Positions 17,474-24,736 of a DNA stretch of 64,000 bases are shown here, in pieces. Source of the stretch: Nocardia pseudobrasiliensis NBRC 108224 (GTDB taxonomy: Bacteria; Actinomycetota; Actinomycetes; Mycobacteriales; Mycobacteriaceae); the NCBI RefSeq assembly GCF_001613105.1, contig NZ_BDBS01000047.1:38743-102742 (forward strand), read 5' to 3'. The translations under genes and the position numbers were made by a program. Under the pieces are notes generated by a model, which saw only the letters and a program-made list of their open reading frames with translations, had not been told where the DNA came from and did not search any database. Each line of letters opens with the position of its first letter. Position 1 is the stretch's first letter.

Positions 17474-17772
17474 ATGCGAGAAGTTAGCCCTAAGCGATGG
17501 CGGCGCGCCGCCAGCCAAACCGACCAGCTTGGACCATATTTCACTGAAACTATCGATGAACTCTCGCGTAATACACTGGGCAACAAACTGTTCCGAGTGT
17601 TCATAGGAACCGGGCGGCGTGATGCAAGTCACCTTGTCAAAAACATTGCCGCGCAGGGTTTTTTCATACCAAAAGTACGGTATTGCAAGGCGCGCAACAA
17701 GATGCGTGCGCAGACATATCGGGCTAACTTCTTCATTCAGCTTTACACCCGACAGCCGGATGAGGAGGGAAC
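17474..17772. other. intergenic region, lower GC, no credible gene
   Basis: About 300 bp between the copy-B promoter element and hypX, visibly poorer in G+C than its surroundings. Open frames exist on both strands (plus 17474-17923, minus 17453-17800), but they run into neighbouring signals, have odd composition and resemble nothing I know. GAGGAGG at its end is the hypX ribosome-binding site. It may hold the hypX promoter or a decayed gene. Confidence 0.5.
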
Positions 17773-19467
17773 GTGCGGATCCTGTTGGTCGCCAGCGCAT
17801 TCAACAGTCTCACGCAGCGCGTCTACACCGAGTTGCGTGAACGCGGTCACCGGGTGGGGGTCGAACTGGCGCTCGGCGACGATTCGCTGCGCGGCCGGGT
17901 CGCCGAATTCGAACCGGAGCTGATTCTCGCGCCCATGTTGACCACCGCGATTCCGGAGGATATCTGGACCGCGTACCCGGTGCTGATCGTGCATCCCGGA
18001 CCGAAGGGCGATCGCGGGCCGTCCTCGCTGGACTGGGCCATCCACGAGGGCGCCTGGTCGTGGGGGGTCACCGTACTGCAGGCCGTCGCCGAGATGGACG
18101 CCGGGCCGATCTGGGCCACCGAACCGTTCGCGGTCGCCGCGTGCGGTAAGAGCGAGCTCTATCGCAACGAGGTCGCCGACGCCGCGGTGCGCGCTGTGCT
18201 GACGGCCGTGCGTCGTTACGCCTCCGGCACATTCGAGCCCGAACCGCTGGATTACACCCGGCCCGATGTGCGCGGGCGGCTGCGCCCCTATCACGACCAG
18301 ACTCAGCGGCGGATCGACTGGACCGCCGACGACACCGCCACGGTACTGCGCAAACTGCGCGCCGCCGATTCGCAGCCGGGGGTGTTGGACGAACTGTTCG
18401 GCCGGGAGTACTTCGTGCACGGCGGCCATCCCGAGGATCGGCTGCGGGGTGTGCCCGGCGCGGTGCTCGCGACCCGCGACGGCGCGATCTGCCGCGCCAC
18501 CGTCGACGGCGCGGTGTGGTTGCCGCAGTTGCGATCTCGCCGCACGCCGGGCGGCCCGCCGACGTACAAACTACCCGCGACGCTCGCGCTCGGCTCGGAT
18601 CTGCCCGCCGTCCCCGAGGCGCCCGTCACCCCAACCGAGGCCGCCGGTCGCGACACCTGGTCGGAGCTGCGCTACCGCGAGGAGAACGAGGTCGGCTACC
18701 TCGAATTCGCCTTCCCGGGCGGTGCGATGAGCACCGCGCAGTGCCGCCGACTGCTGGCCGCGTACCGCCACGCCTGCACGCGTCCGGTCGAGGTCCTGGT
18801 ACTGGGTCCGGGCCGCGACTTCTTCTCCAACGGCATCCATCTCAATGTGATCGAGGCGGCCGCGGATCCGGCCGCCGAGTCCTGGCACAACATCAACGCC
18901 ATGAACGATCTGGTGGAGGCGATTCTCACCACCACCGACAAACTGGTCGTCGCGGCGCTGGCCGGTAATGCCGCGGCGGGCGGGGTGATGCTCGCGCTGG
19001 CCGCCGACGAGGTGTGGTGCCGCGAATCGGTCGTGCTCAATCCGCACTACCGCCTGATGGGCCTGCACGGCTCGGAGTACTGGACCTACACGCTGCCGCG
19101 GCGGGTGGGCGCGGCCGAGGCCGAACGACTCACCCGCGAGGCCCTGCCCGTGGGCGCCCGGGCGGCCGCGCAGCTGGGTCTGGTGGATCGCGCCCTACCC
19201 GGCGACGCCGAGCAATTTTGGTCCAGGGTGCGTCGCGACGCCGAAAATCTAGCGGCCACAATGGAATTGGCAGATCGACTGATCATCAAGAAGCAGCGCC
19301 GCGCCGCGGACGAGGCCGAGCGACCGCTGTCGGCCTATCGCGCAAGCGAATTGGCGCATATGCGCCGCAACTTCTCCGAACCAGGCGAGCCCTATCCCGA
19401 GCTGCGTCGCGATTTCGTACACAAGGTGCGTCCGGCAACCACGCCGCAGCATCTGACTGTCATATAA
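17773..19467 (+). CDS. hypX: HypX/HoxX-like CO-forming hydrogenase maturation protein
   Basis: A 564-residue two-domain protein. The N-terminal half is formyltransferase-like, with ILVASAFNSLTQRVYTELRE at the start and HPGPKGDRGPSSLDWAIHEG as the His-Pro-Gly formyl-donor motif. From about residue 300 it is crotonase-like: GRDFFSNGIHLNVIEAA, then LAGNAAAGGVMLALAADEVW. This fusion is diagnostic of HypX (HoxX), which takes formyl from formyl-tetrahydrofolate and releases CO for the [NiFe]-hydrogenase active site under aerobic conditions. No hydrogenase or other hyp gene is in the window. GTG start after GAGGAGG. An MHYT-domain membrane protein starts 23 bp downstream. Confidence 0.88.
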   Translation: MRILLVASAFNSLTQRVYTELRERGHRVGVELALGDDSLRGRVAEFEPELILAPMLTTAIPEDIWTAYPVLIVHPGPKGDRGPSSLDWAIHEGAWSWGVTVLQAVAEMDAGPIWATEPFAVAACGKSELYRNEVADAAVRAVLTAVRRYASGTFEPEPLDYTRPDVRGRLRPYHDQTQRRIDWTADDTATVLRKLRAADSQPGVLDELFGREYFVHGGHPEDRLRGVPGAVLATRDGAICRATVDGAVWLPQLRSRRTPGGPPTYKLPATLALGSDLPAVPEAPVTPTEAAGRDTWSELRYREENEVGYLEFAFPGGAMSTAQCRRLLAAYRHACTRPVEVLVLGPGRDFFSNGIHLNVIEAAADPAAESWHNINAMNDLVEAILTTTDKLVVAALAGNAAAGGVMLALAADEVWCRESVVLNPHYRLMGLHGSEYWTYTLPRRVGAAEAERLTREALPVGARAAAQLGLVDRALPGDAEQFWSRVRRDAENLAATMELADRLIIKKQRRAADEAERPLSAYRASELAHMRRNFSEPGEPYPELRRDFVHKVRPATTPQHLTVI

Positions 19468-19490
19468 CGGATAGATCACATTGGAGTTCC

Positions 19491-20309
19491 GTGTTGCTGC
19501 AACTGGACCATTTCAATCATGGCTGGATCACCCCGGCCCTGTCCTATCTGATGTCGGTCATCGGCTCGGTGCTCGGTCTGCGCTGCGCCTTCCACGCCCG
19601 CACGGCCCGCTGGCCCGGCGGCTGGTTGATCGCCGCGGCGGTGGCGCTCGGCGGCGCGGGCATCTGGGTCATGCACTTCACCGCGATGCTCGGCTTCGCG
19701 ATCGTCGGGGTGACCATCCACTACGACATGACCATCACACTGCTCAGCGCGGCCATCGCGATCCTGGTGGTGTGGGTCGGCCTATCGATCGTCGTGCGCT
19801 GGCGGCGTGAGATCTTCGCGCTGCCGATCGGCGGCGCGGTCACCGGACTGGGCGTGGCCGCGATGCACTACCTCGGCATGTACGGCATGCGGTCGACGGC
19901 GGTGGTGCACTATCGGCTCGGCCTGGTGGCGCTGTCCATCGTGATCGCCGTGGCGGCCTCGACCGTGGCGCTGTGGTTCGTGCTGCATCTGCGCGGCTTC
20001 GCGGCCACCATCGGCGCGGCGCTGATCATGGGCGTGGCGGTATGCGGAATGCATTACACCGGAATGGCCGCCATGAACGCCAAACACGGACATCACGATT
20101 CCGTGCCCGGTGGTTCGGATCCGATGCAGTTGCTCACGCCGTTGATCGTGATCGTCACCCTCGTCACCATGATGCTGATCGTGCTGGTGGGTCTGGCGGA
20201 GATCGACTCCGCCGAGCGGAGCTCCGCCGAACGGGCCCTGCCGGTGGTCGATCCGGAGTTGGCCGCCAGCGGGCGGCAGTGGCCGCGTCAGGACATCTCG
20301 CGGCACTGA
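19491..20309 (+). CDS. MHYT-domain integral membrane protein
   Basis: A 272-residue protein with about seven transmembrane helices and three MHYT-type motifs at the ends of helices: MHFT (61-64), MHYL (125-128) and MHYT (187-190), each with nearby Met residues. The family was proposed to bind copper and sense O2, CO or NO. Usually it is joined to GGDEF/EAL or kinase domains; here only a short hydrophilic tail follows, so any output must be through a partner. GTG 19491 follows GGAG; the longer open frame upstream lies inside hypX. The 23-bp gap implies co-transcription with hypX. Confidence 0.88.
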   Translation: MLLQLDHFNHGWITPALSYLMSVIGSVLGLRCAFHARTARWPGGWLIAAAVALGGAGIWVMHFTAMLGFAIVGVTIHYDMTITLLSAAIAILVVWVGLSIVVRWRREIFALPIGGAVTGLGVAAMHYLGMYGMRSTAVVHYRLGLVALSIVIAVAASTVALWFVLHLRGFAATIGAALIMGVAVCGMHYTGMAAMNAKHGHHDSVPGGSDPMQLLTPLIVIVTLVTMMLIVLVGLAEIDSAERSSAERALPVVDPELAASGRQWPRQDISRH

Positions 20310-20319
20310 GCCGATTCGC

Positions 20320-20733
20320 TCAGCCGGAATGATGGCCGTTGCCGATCCACTCGTCCGCGGAGGTCTTGGCGTCGTCGACCGATCGCGCCGAGGCCTCCCG
20401 CAGGAGGCTGCCGTCCTGTCTGCCGATTCGCCACGCGCAGGTGGTGCGGGTGGTCGCCTTCACCCGAGCGCGATAGTCGCCGAAATTCTTGGTCAGCCAC
20501 CATTCCGCGGGACCACCGGCCAGCGCCCAGCCGTCGGTCGCATGTTCCGGGCGAATCGGGCCGAACGGCCCATCGCCGGAATTCGCGCGGTTGTGGTCGA
20601 CCACCTGCTTCCCCTCCACGAACCCGCCGATCTTTCTCAGTATCCTCGCCTGCCTTGTGCCGCAACGTGATTTCGGCACCGAATAGATAGTCGCAGTCGA
20701 GACGAGATTCGACCAGTCCCTCGATTCGAGCAT
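20320..20733 (-). CDS. hypothetical protein
   Basis: Up to 137 residues, with no family recognised. Third codon positions are strongly G/C from the stop back to about 20655, which supports real coding; the N-terminal 20-25 codons lose that bias, so the true start may be the GTG near 20679. The core contains EWWLTKNFGDYRARVKATTR and TCAWRIGRQDGSLLREA, then DDAKTSADEWI, giving a small soluble, charged protein. The 5' region is AT-richer than its neighbours. It lies just after the MHYT gene on the opposite strand. Confidence 0.55.
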   Translation of the reverse strand: MLESRDWSNLVSTATIYSVPKSRCGTRQARILRKIGGFVEGKQVVDHNRANSGDGPFGPIRPEHATDGWALAGGPAEWWLTKNFGDYRARVKATTRTTCAWRIGRQDGSLLREASARSVDDAKTSADEWIGNGHHSG

Positions 20734-20792
20734 CGCGAAAGGCCATATGCAAGCACATTTGCAGACGTGATTTGATTGGCGCGCAGAGTGAT

Positions 20793-21563
20793 TCAGAAAC
20801 GGCGCGCTCCGGTCACCGGCATCTCCGTAATGGGCGACATCACCACTCCGGTTCCGCTGGTGGCGGCGTGGATCACCTGGCCGTCACCGGCGTAGAGCGC
20901 GGAGTGATCGCCGCCGTAGAACGACACCAGATCACCCGGCTGCAATTCGTCCAGGCCGACCGGAGTGCCCGCGTCGAGCTGTTCGTAACTGGTGCGGGGC
21001 AATTCGACGCCGGCCTGTTCGTAGGACCACTGCACGAGTCCGGAGCAGTCGAAGGAGTCCGGGCCGGCGGAGCCGAAGGAGTAGGAGGAGCCGAGCTTGG
21101 ATTCGGCGGCCTCGACAGCGAGCTGTCCGTGACTCTTCTCCGGCGTCGCGGCCGGGGCGGAGGGCTCCGGCCGCGGGGCCAGGCCGGGAAGCTGTGGCAG
21201 AGAACGGAAGTCGAAGCCCGGCACGAGCGCCTGGACGGCGGCCTGGACATCGGCGGGCACCGCGTCGGCGAGTGTGCCCGGAATGGCTTCCGGAGCGCCG
21301 ATCTGCTGGGCCTGCGAAACGGCCGCTGGGGCAACGTCTTCGGGAATGGCGATCAGCGCACCCGGCACGGGGCCGGGGGTCGCGATCTCACCGGGAATAT
21401 CGATGACGCCGATACCCGGGAAGGTGATCGTCTGCGCCGAAGCCTGCCCCGCACTGAACATCAGGGCGCCGATCGCGCCGAGAACGATTACCGCGGCCGC
21501 CATGATCCACCAGAACAACGGCCGCAGTATGCGGGTAGTTCGGCCTTCGCTGCTTCCTGCCAT
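20793..21563 (-). CDS. NlpC/P60 cell-wall endopeptidase, membrane-anchored or secreted
   Basis: A 256-residue protein. Residues 13-44 form a signal or anchor segment (LRPLFWWIMAAAVIVLGAIG) and residues 45-145 a Pro/Ala-rich linker. The C-terminal NlpC/P60 domain has its catalytic Cys at C173 (SFDCSGLVQW) and His at H220 (GGDHSALYAG), with H232 in VIHAATSG as the probable third residue. The family cleaves D-Glu-mDAP bonds in peptidoglycan stems, as mycobacterial RipA/RipB do. The start is set at 21563 by GGAGG 8 bp upstream. It lies downstream of the partition pair but is separated from it by a strong terminator. Confidence 0.87.
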   Translation of the reverse strand: MAGSSEGRTTRILRPLFWWIMAAAVIVLGAIGALMFSAGQASAQTITFPGIGVIDIPGEIATPGPVPGALIAIPEDVAPAAVSQAQQIGAPEAIPGTLADAVPADVQAAVQALVPGFDFRSLPQLPGLAPRPEPSAPAATPEKSHGQLAVEAAESKLGSSYSFGSAGPDSFDCSGLVQWSYEQAGVELPRTSYEQLDAGTPVGLDELQPGDLVSFYGGDHSALYAGDGQVIHAATSGTGVVMSPITEMPVTGARRF

Positions 21564-21763
21564 GATGCGGTCCTCCGATTCTTCCTTCGAAAGCCCGGGC
21601 GGTCGCCCGGCGTTCCGAACAGTTTCGAAAAACGTCGCGATGTGCATTCGCTACAGCGGATCCGAGAAACCATCATTCGCCCGCCCCAAAACAATTACAA
21701 ACACCGAACGTGCATTTATTGATAACAACGCGATAAACAATCGAAAACCAACAGATTACGAAG

Positions 21764-21805
21764 AAATGCCCCGCTGTGGATTGTTTTTCCACTGCGGGGC
21801 ATTTT
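21764..21805 (-). terminator. rho-independent terminator after the partition operon
   Basis: A 16-bp stem (AAATGCCCCGCTGTGG with its complement, one mismatch) with an A-rich loop as read on the minus strand, starting 12 bp after the ParB-like stop codon and followed by a short T-rich run. Confidence 0.8.
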
Positions 21806-21816
21806 CTGCGGTTCGG

Positions 21817-22641
21817 TCAGGCGCTCAATTGCTGTTCGATGCGCGCAGCCAGATCCCGCAATTTCGCGGCGAATTCGCGAGCCGCATTCGGATCGTCGCT
21901 CGAACTCTTCACGACCCGGCGGCTCAGCGCGGCCAGGCGTGATTCCACGGTGCTGAACAAATCCACCGGACGATCCTCTGCGGGCTGATGCAATTCGCCC
22001 CGCAGCCAGGACTGCAGATGGCGCACCACCTGATCGCTCTCGAATTGACGAGGCAGGACCGAAATCGCCTCGCGGATCTTTCCGGCGGTGACCTTCTGCT
22101 CGCTCGCGGCCAATGTCGCATAGACCGTGACCGCGGCCTCTTCGCCGTGCTCGGCCGCCACCGGGAGTAATTCCCGGATCTGACCCTCATTGATTCCCGG
22201 CGCCATCGGATGCAGTCGGGCGGCCAGCGGCCAAGCGCGAATCAGCTTGTGGGCGTAGGAGCGTTGCATATCCCACCGCTGTTCCACGTAATCGTCGAAG
22301 GTGGCGTAGGCGTCGCGATACAACCGGCCGTCCCGCACGATCTGCAGCGCCCGTCCGGCCGCCCAGAACGCCAGCCGTAACGTGCCGATCGAGGTTTCGC
22401 AGGCCGCGAGTTGATCGTGCTCCCGCTCGTCGAGCGGGCCCTCACCGGCCGTGGGCAGTGGCATGTTCAATACGGTGGCCGCCGGATCCGGCACCGCCGG
22501 GACCACTGTCAACGTGGCGCCGGAACGACGCCATTCGGCATCGCGCAACGGCGATACCGGCGGAGTGTGCTCGGCCGTATCGGCCAGCGGATTGGCGGCG
22601 GCGGCCCCGCCGATACTGGATTTCCTGCGTTGCGGAGGCAT
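21817..22641 (-). CDS. ParB-like partition accessory / DNA-binding protein
   Basis: A 274-residue protein. The central region (IGTLRLAFWAAGRALQIVRD, then TFDDYVEQRWDMQRSYAHKL) resembles the helix-turn-helix stretch of plasmid-type ParB or replication-associated proteins, followed by NEGQIRELLPVAAEH and KVTAGKIREAISVL. The N-terminus is low-complexity, and the C-terminus looks like a coiled coil (RDLAARIEQQL) for dimerisation. No canonical ParB CTPase box is seen. The ATG overlaps the ParA stop by one base, so it is co-translated with ParA. The likely role is binding a centromere-like site and stimulating the ParA ATPase. Confidence 0.65.
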   Translation of the reverse strand: MPPQRRKSSIGGAAAANPLADTAEHTPPVSPLRDAEWRRSGATLTVVPAVPDPAATVLNMPLPTAGEGPLDEREHDQLAACETSIGTLRLAFWAAGRALQIVRDGRLYRDAYATFDDYVEQRWDMQRSYAHKLIRAWPLAARLHPMAPGINEGQIRELLPVAAEHGEEAAVTVYATLAASEQKVTAGKIREAISVLPRQFESDQVVRHLQSWLRGELHQPAEDRPVDLFSTVESRLAALSRRVVKSSSDDPNAAREFAAKLRDLAARIEQQLSA

Positions 22642-23366
22642 CAGGCGGGCACCCCCAGCGCGACGCGGTACGGGCTGACCAATTCCTCGCCCACCTGCTG
22701 ATATTCACCCAGATCGTGGAGTGGATTCTCGGCGCCCTCGCCGACTTCCCCGTCGGCGGCTTCCCGATACCATTTCCACGCACTGAGATAGGACTCGAAA
22801 ACCTCATACCCGGCATCCTCGAGATGCGAACGCTGGGTGCGATATTCCGTGGAGACGTTGACACCGTTCTTCATCGTCACCGGAACTTTTGTCATGAGCA
22901 CGCGGACCCGTATTTCGCGGGCCGCGTCGGCGGCCGCCTCCTCGGCAGCCCGATAGGTACTCGGCACTCGTTTCACCTCCGATGGACTCACGCTCGTCAA
23001 CAGGATGAGCTCGTCGGTCGAGGGGATTGCGGCCTTGAAGATCTCCGCGGATTCACCACCGGCGTCCACGATCACCACGTCGTAGTCCGCGGCATTGTCG
23101 GCGATGCAATCGTCGACATGTCGGGACGGGAATGCGATGAGGGTGAACGGCACTTCGATCTCGCCCTTGAGCAACCTCCGGTACCAGGAGTATCCGGTCT
23201 GACTGAGTGGGTCGGCGTCGATCACCAGCACGCGCAGCTGATGCACCTGCGCGAAGTAGCCGGCGAGGAAAAAAGCGGAAGTGGTCTTACCGACGCCGCC
23301 CTTCAGATTCCCCAGGGTGATTACCAGGGGTTTGGGCAGATCGAGCGGTGCAACAGAATTCGTCAT
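22641..23366 (-). CDS. ParA family partition ATPase
   Basis: A 241-residue P-loop ATPase. The deviant Walker A is NLKGGVGKTTSAF (motif residues 22-29), Walker A' is VIDADPLSQTGYSW and Walker B is YDVVIVDAGGESAEIF. It is short, of the type without an N-terminal HTH that is common on plasmids and integrative elements. The ATG at 23366 follows AGGAGG; the frame stays open upstream but only into the palindrome region. Coupled to the ParB-like gene. Its upstream region has three palindromic sites. It probably positions or segregates a DNA cargo; no rep, integrase or transfer gene is visible nearby. Confidence 0.88.
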   Translation of the reverse strand: MTNSVAPLDLPKPLVITLGNLKGGVGKTTSAFFLAGYFAQVHQLRVLVIDADPLSQTGYSWYRRLLKGEIEVPFTLIAFPSRHVDDCIADNAADYDVVIVDAGGESAEIFKAAIPSTDELILLTSVSPSEVKRVPSTYRAAEEAAADAAREIRVRVLMTKVPVTMKNGVNVSTEYRTQRSHLEDAGYEVFESYLSAWKWYREAADGEVGEGAENPLHDLGEYQQVGEELVSPYRVALGVPA

Positions 23367-23379
23367 AGACGGTCCTCCT

Positions 23380-23398
23380 GTAATGAGGAGAGCATTAC
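23380..23398. promoter_or_regulatory. inverted repeat at the parA translation start region
   Basis: GTAATG and CATTAC separated by 7 bases, overlapping the region just upstream of the parA ribosome-binding site. It could be an operator or a mRNA hairpin that influences parA translation. Confidence 0.35.
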
Positions 23399-23413
23399 TG
23401 TGCATCGCCAGTC

Positions 23414-23427
23414 TTACACGCGTGTAA
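23414..23427. promoter_or_regulatory. 14-bp palindrome TTACACGCGTGTAA
   Basis: A perfect 14-bp palindrome 48 bp upstream of the parA start. Sites of this form are common operators for dimeric repressors. It may serve as the operator of the par operon or the binding site of the adjacent TetR protein. Confidence 0.45.
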
Positions 23428-23452
23428 CTCGAACTCGTTTCATTTCCTCGGC

Positions 23453-23487
23453 GTGTCCAATTGGACACACCGTGTCCAATTGGACAC
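23453..23487. promoter_or_regulatory. tandem 16-bp perfect palindromes, candidate parS/operator
   Basis: GTGTCCAATTGGACAC occurs twice, at 23453-23468 and 23472-23487, with a 3-bp gap and 19-bp pitch. Both copies are perfect. They sit between the TetR stop and the parA gene. Tandem identical palindromes of parS size next to a parA/parB pair make a centromere-like site plausible; repression of the operon is the alternative. Confidence 0.6.
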
Positions 23488-23489
23488 AG

Positions 23490-24059
23490 TCACTCGGCGA
23501 GCAGTGCCGCGGCCAGTTCGCGCGCGTAGGTCTCGTCGGTGCCCGGCATCGAGAACACGACGCGGAAGTAGAGCGGGGCGACGATCCGATCCAGCACGGC
23601 CTCGAGCGATGGCGGATTCTCGCCACGGGCGCGCGCCGAATCGAGCACCGTGTCGAATCGGGAACCGACGCGAATCAGGCACTCGCGCAGGCCCGCTCGC
23701 CGCTCGTCGACATCGGTGGCGACCTCGGCGCGGAAGAAGGCGATACCGCCCGGGCGGGACAGTTCGGCGAGGGTCCACGCGGCATGGTTCGCCAGATCTC
23801 CGGCGAGCTCACCCGTCGGCTCGGGGGCCCGCTCCGCGGAGTGGGCGGCGATATCGGCGAGTAGGGCGGCCAGGGTGCCCCAGCGGCGATAGACGGTGCT
23901 CGCGGTGACACCGGCTCGGTTCGCGACCACCGGGATCGTCACCTGATCGGCCCCGAGTTCGGCGACCAGTTCCGTTGCGGCGCGATGGACATCGGCGCAC
24001 ACCCGGGCGCTGCGGCCGCCCGGTCGGCGGGGTCGGGTGTCGCTGGTCATGCTGTCCAT
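23490..24059 (-). CDS. TetR family transcriptional regulator
   Basis: A 189-residue TetR-type protein with an N-terminal HTH (VTIPVVANRAGVTASTVYRR, about residues 40-60) and a helical C-terminal domain with LAGDLANHAAWTLAELSRPG. It is divergent from the NTF2-like gene at 24159. The 99-bp spacer contains two AACGCAA-type inverted repeats, so it very probably represses both itself and its neighbour. The ATG at 24050 is an alternative start. The partition genes follow in the same direction after a 123-bp spacer carrying the palindromes. Confidence 0.87.
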   Translation of the reverse strand: MDSMTSDTRPRRPGGRSARVCADVHRAATELVAELGADQVTIPVVANRAGVTASTVYRRWGTLAALLADIAAHSAERAPEPTGELAGDLANHAAWTLAELSRPGGIAFFRAEVATDVDERRAGLRECLIRVGSRFDTVLDSARARGENPPSLEAVLDRIVAPLYFRVVFSMPGTDETYARELAAALLAE

Positions 24060-24061
24060 AT

Positions 24062-24083
24062 TAACGCAATGATGTTTGCGTTA
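24062..24083. promoter_or_regulatory. TetR operator 1
   Basis: Inverted repeat TAACGCAA-N6-TTGCGTTA immediately upstream of the TetR start codon. The half-site recurs in the imperfect repeat at 24110-24129. Confidence 0.6.
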
Positions 24084-24109
24084 GACCGAAGCTCGGCGTA
24101 GCGTTCGGT

Positions 24110-24129
24110 AACGCAAAGTTCTTTGCTTT
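24110..24129. promoter_or_regulatory. TetR operator 2
   Basis: AACGCAAAG-TT-CTTTGCTTT, an inverted repeat with one mismatch that shares the ACGCAA core of operator 1 and lies 29 bp upstream of the NTF2-like gene. Two sites in one divergent promoter fit bidirectional repression by the adjacent TetR protein. Confidence 0.55.
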
Positions 24130-24158
24130 AGTTTCACGCCCGATCGAGGAGTATCGAT

Positions 24159-24536
24159 ATGACCGTCACCGAGACCGTCGGCCGCGGCCTGCACACCGCA
24201 CTCACCTCCGGAGACTGGGCCGCGCTGCGGTCGCTGCTGCACGAGGACGCCACCTGGACGCTGCCCGGTGACAATGCCATCTCCGGTACCGCGGTCGGCG
24301 CGGACGGCATCGTCGAGCGAGCGCGCGCGATCGCCGGATACGGCCTGCGGTTCGAACTGCTGCACATCCTCACCAGCCGGGACAATGTGGCGCTGTCACT
24401 GCACAACACGGCCCGGCGCGCGGACGTGGCGCTCGACGAGTACGTGGCGACGGTGTGCCGGGTGCGCGACGGGCGGATCGCGGAGATCGAGAGCTTCCTG
24501 TCGGATGTGCCGGGGATGAACGCCTTCTTCCGGTGA
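24159..24536 (+). CDS. SnoaL/NTF2-like small protein
   Basis: A 125-residue protein of the NTF2-like superfamily: VGRGLHTALTSGDWAALRSL, then LLHEDATWTLPGDNAISGT, then GADGIVERARAI. Such proteins act as isomerases, cyclases or ligand binders, often together with a TetR regulator. There are no signal or membrane segments. ATG after GAGGAG. It is divergent from the TetR gene and preceded by two TetR-type operators, so expression is probably ligand-induced. Confidence 0.82.
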   Translation: MTVTETVGRGLHTALTSGDWAALRSLLHEDATWTLPGDNAISGTAVGADGIVERARAIAGYGLRFELLHILTSRDNVALSLHNTARRADVALDEYVATVCRVRDGRIAEIESFLSDVPGMNAFFR

Positions 24537-24548
24537 CCGAGGTTCGTC

Positions 24549-24554
24549 TAGAGT
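24549..24554 (+). promoter_or_regulatory. -10 box of leaderless leader peptide
   Basis: TAGAGT, a strong actinobacterial -10, ends 7 bp before the GTG of the 13-codon leader frame at 24562. The transcript is therefore expected to begin at that start codon. Confidence 0.55.
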
Positions 24555-24561
24555 GTCGATC

Positions 24562-24603
24562 GTGCACCGAATCTTCACAGTCACTCCGCCCCCCGCCGCC
24601 TGA
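24562..24603 (+). CDS. 13-residue leader peptide with Pro-Pro-Pro, upstream of EamA gene
   Basis: GTG-started frame encoding VHRIFTVTPPPAA then TGA. It directly follows a TAGAGT -10 box, so it is probably translated as a leaderless mRNA. The three consecutive proline codons (24586-24594) are a classic stalling site. The same bases form one arm of a hairpin with 24605-24611, and the competing partner lies near the ribosome-binding site of the transporter gene. This is the arrangement of a ribosome-mediated attenuator; peptide production itself is inferred. Confidence 0.5.
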   Translation: MHRIFTVTPPPAA

Positions 24604-24726
24604 GCGGGGTGGTTTCCGAGTCGAGTAGGTAGATCCGCTCGACTGATTCGCGGTATCCGCTCGCGGTACCGGCATCGGTTGCATCCGCCCCGCGTCGTCG
24701 ATTCCCACATCCTTCGACGCAGGAGC
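24586..24726 (+). promoter_or_regulatory. putative attenuator with mutually exclusive hairpins
   Basis: GGGGTGG (24605-24611) can pair with CCGCCCC inside the leader's proline codons (24586-24592). Extended as GCGGGGTGG (24603-24611), it can instead pair with CCGCCCCGC (24685-24693). The second pairing competes with a GCGTCG/CGACGC hairpin (24692-24697 with 24715-24720) that ends exactly at the AGGAG ribosome-binding site (24721-24725). Between them is an independent perfect 7-bp stem (24619-24625 with 24638-24644). The pattern implies that ribosome position on the leader decides access to the transporter start. Confidence 0.5.
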
Positions 24727-24736
24727 ACTTCCTCAT

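Noticed and set aside
17474..17923. 149-residue plus-strand ORF ahead of hypX
   Set aside because: It runs out of frame into the hypX coding region, has atypical composition and no recognisable feature.
19014..19490. Extended ORF upstream of the MHYT gene
   Set aside because: It overlaps hypX in a shadow frame; the GTG at 19491 has a ribosome-binding site and opens the hydrophobic protein.
20750..20765. TGCAA-N6-TTGCA inverted repeat in the spacer upstream of the minus-strand hypothetical gene at 20320-20733
   Set aside because: Only 5-bp arms in an AT-richer spacer; too weak to call an operator or terminator.
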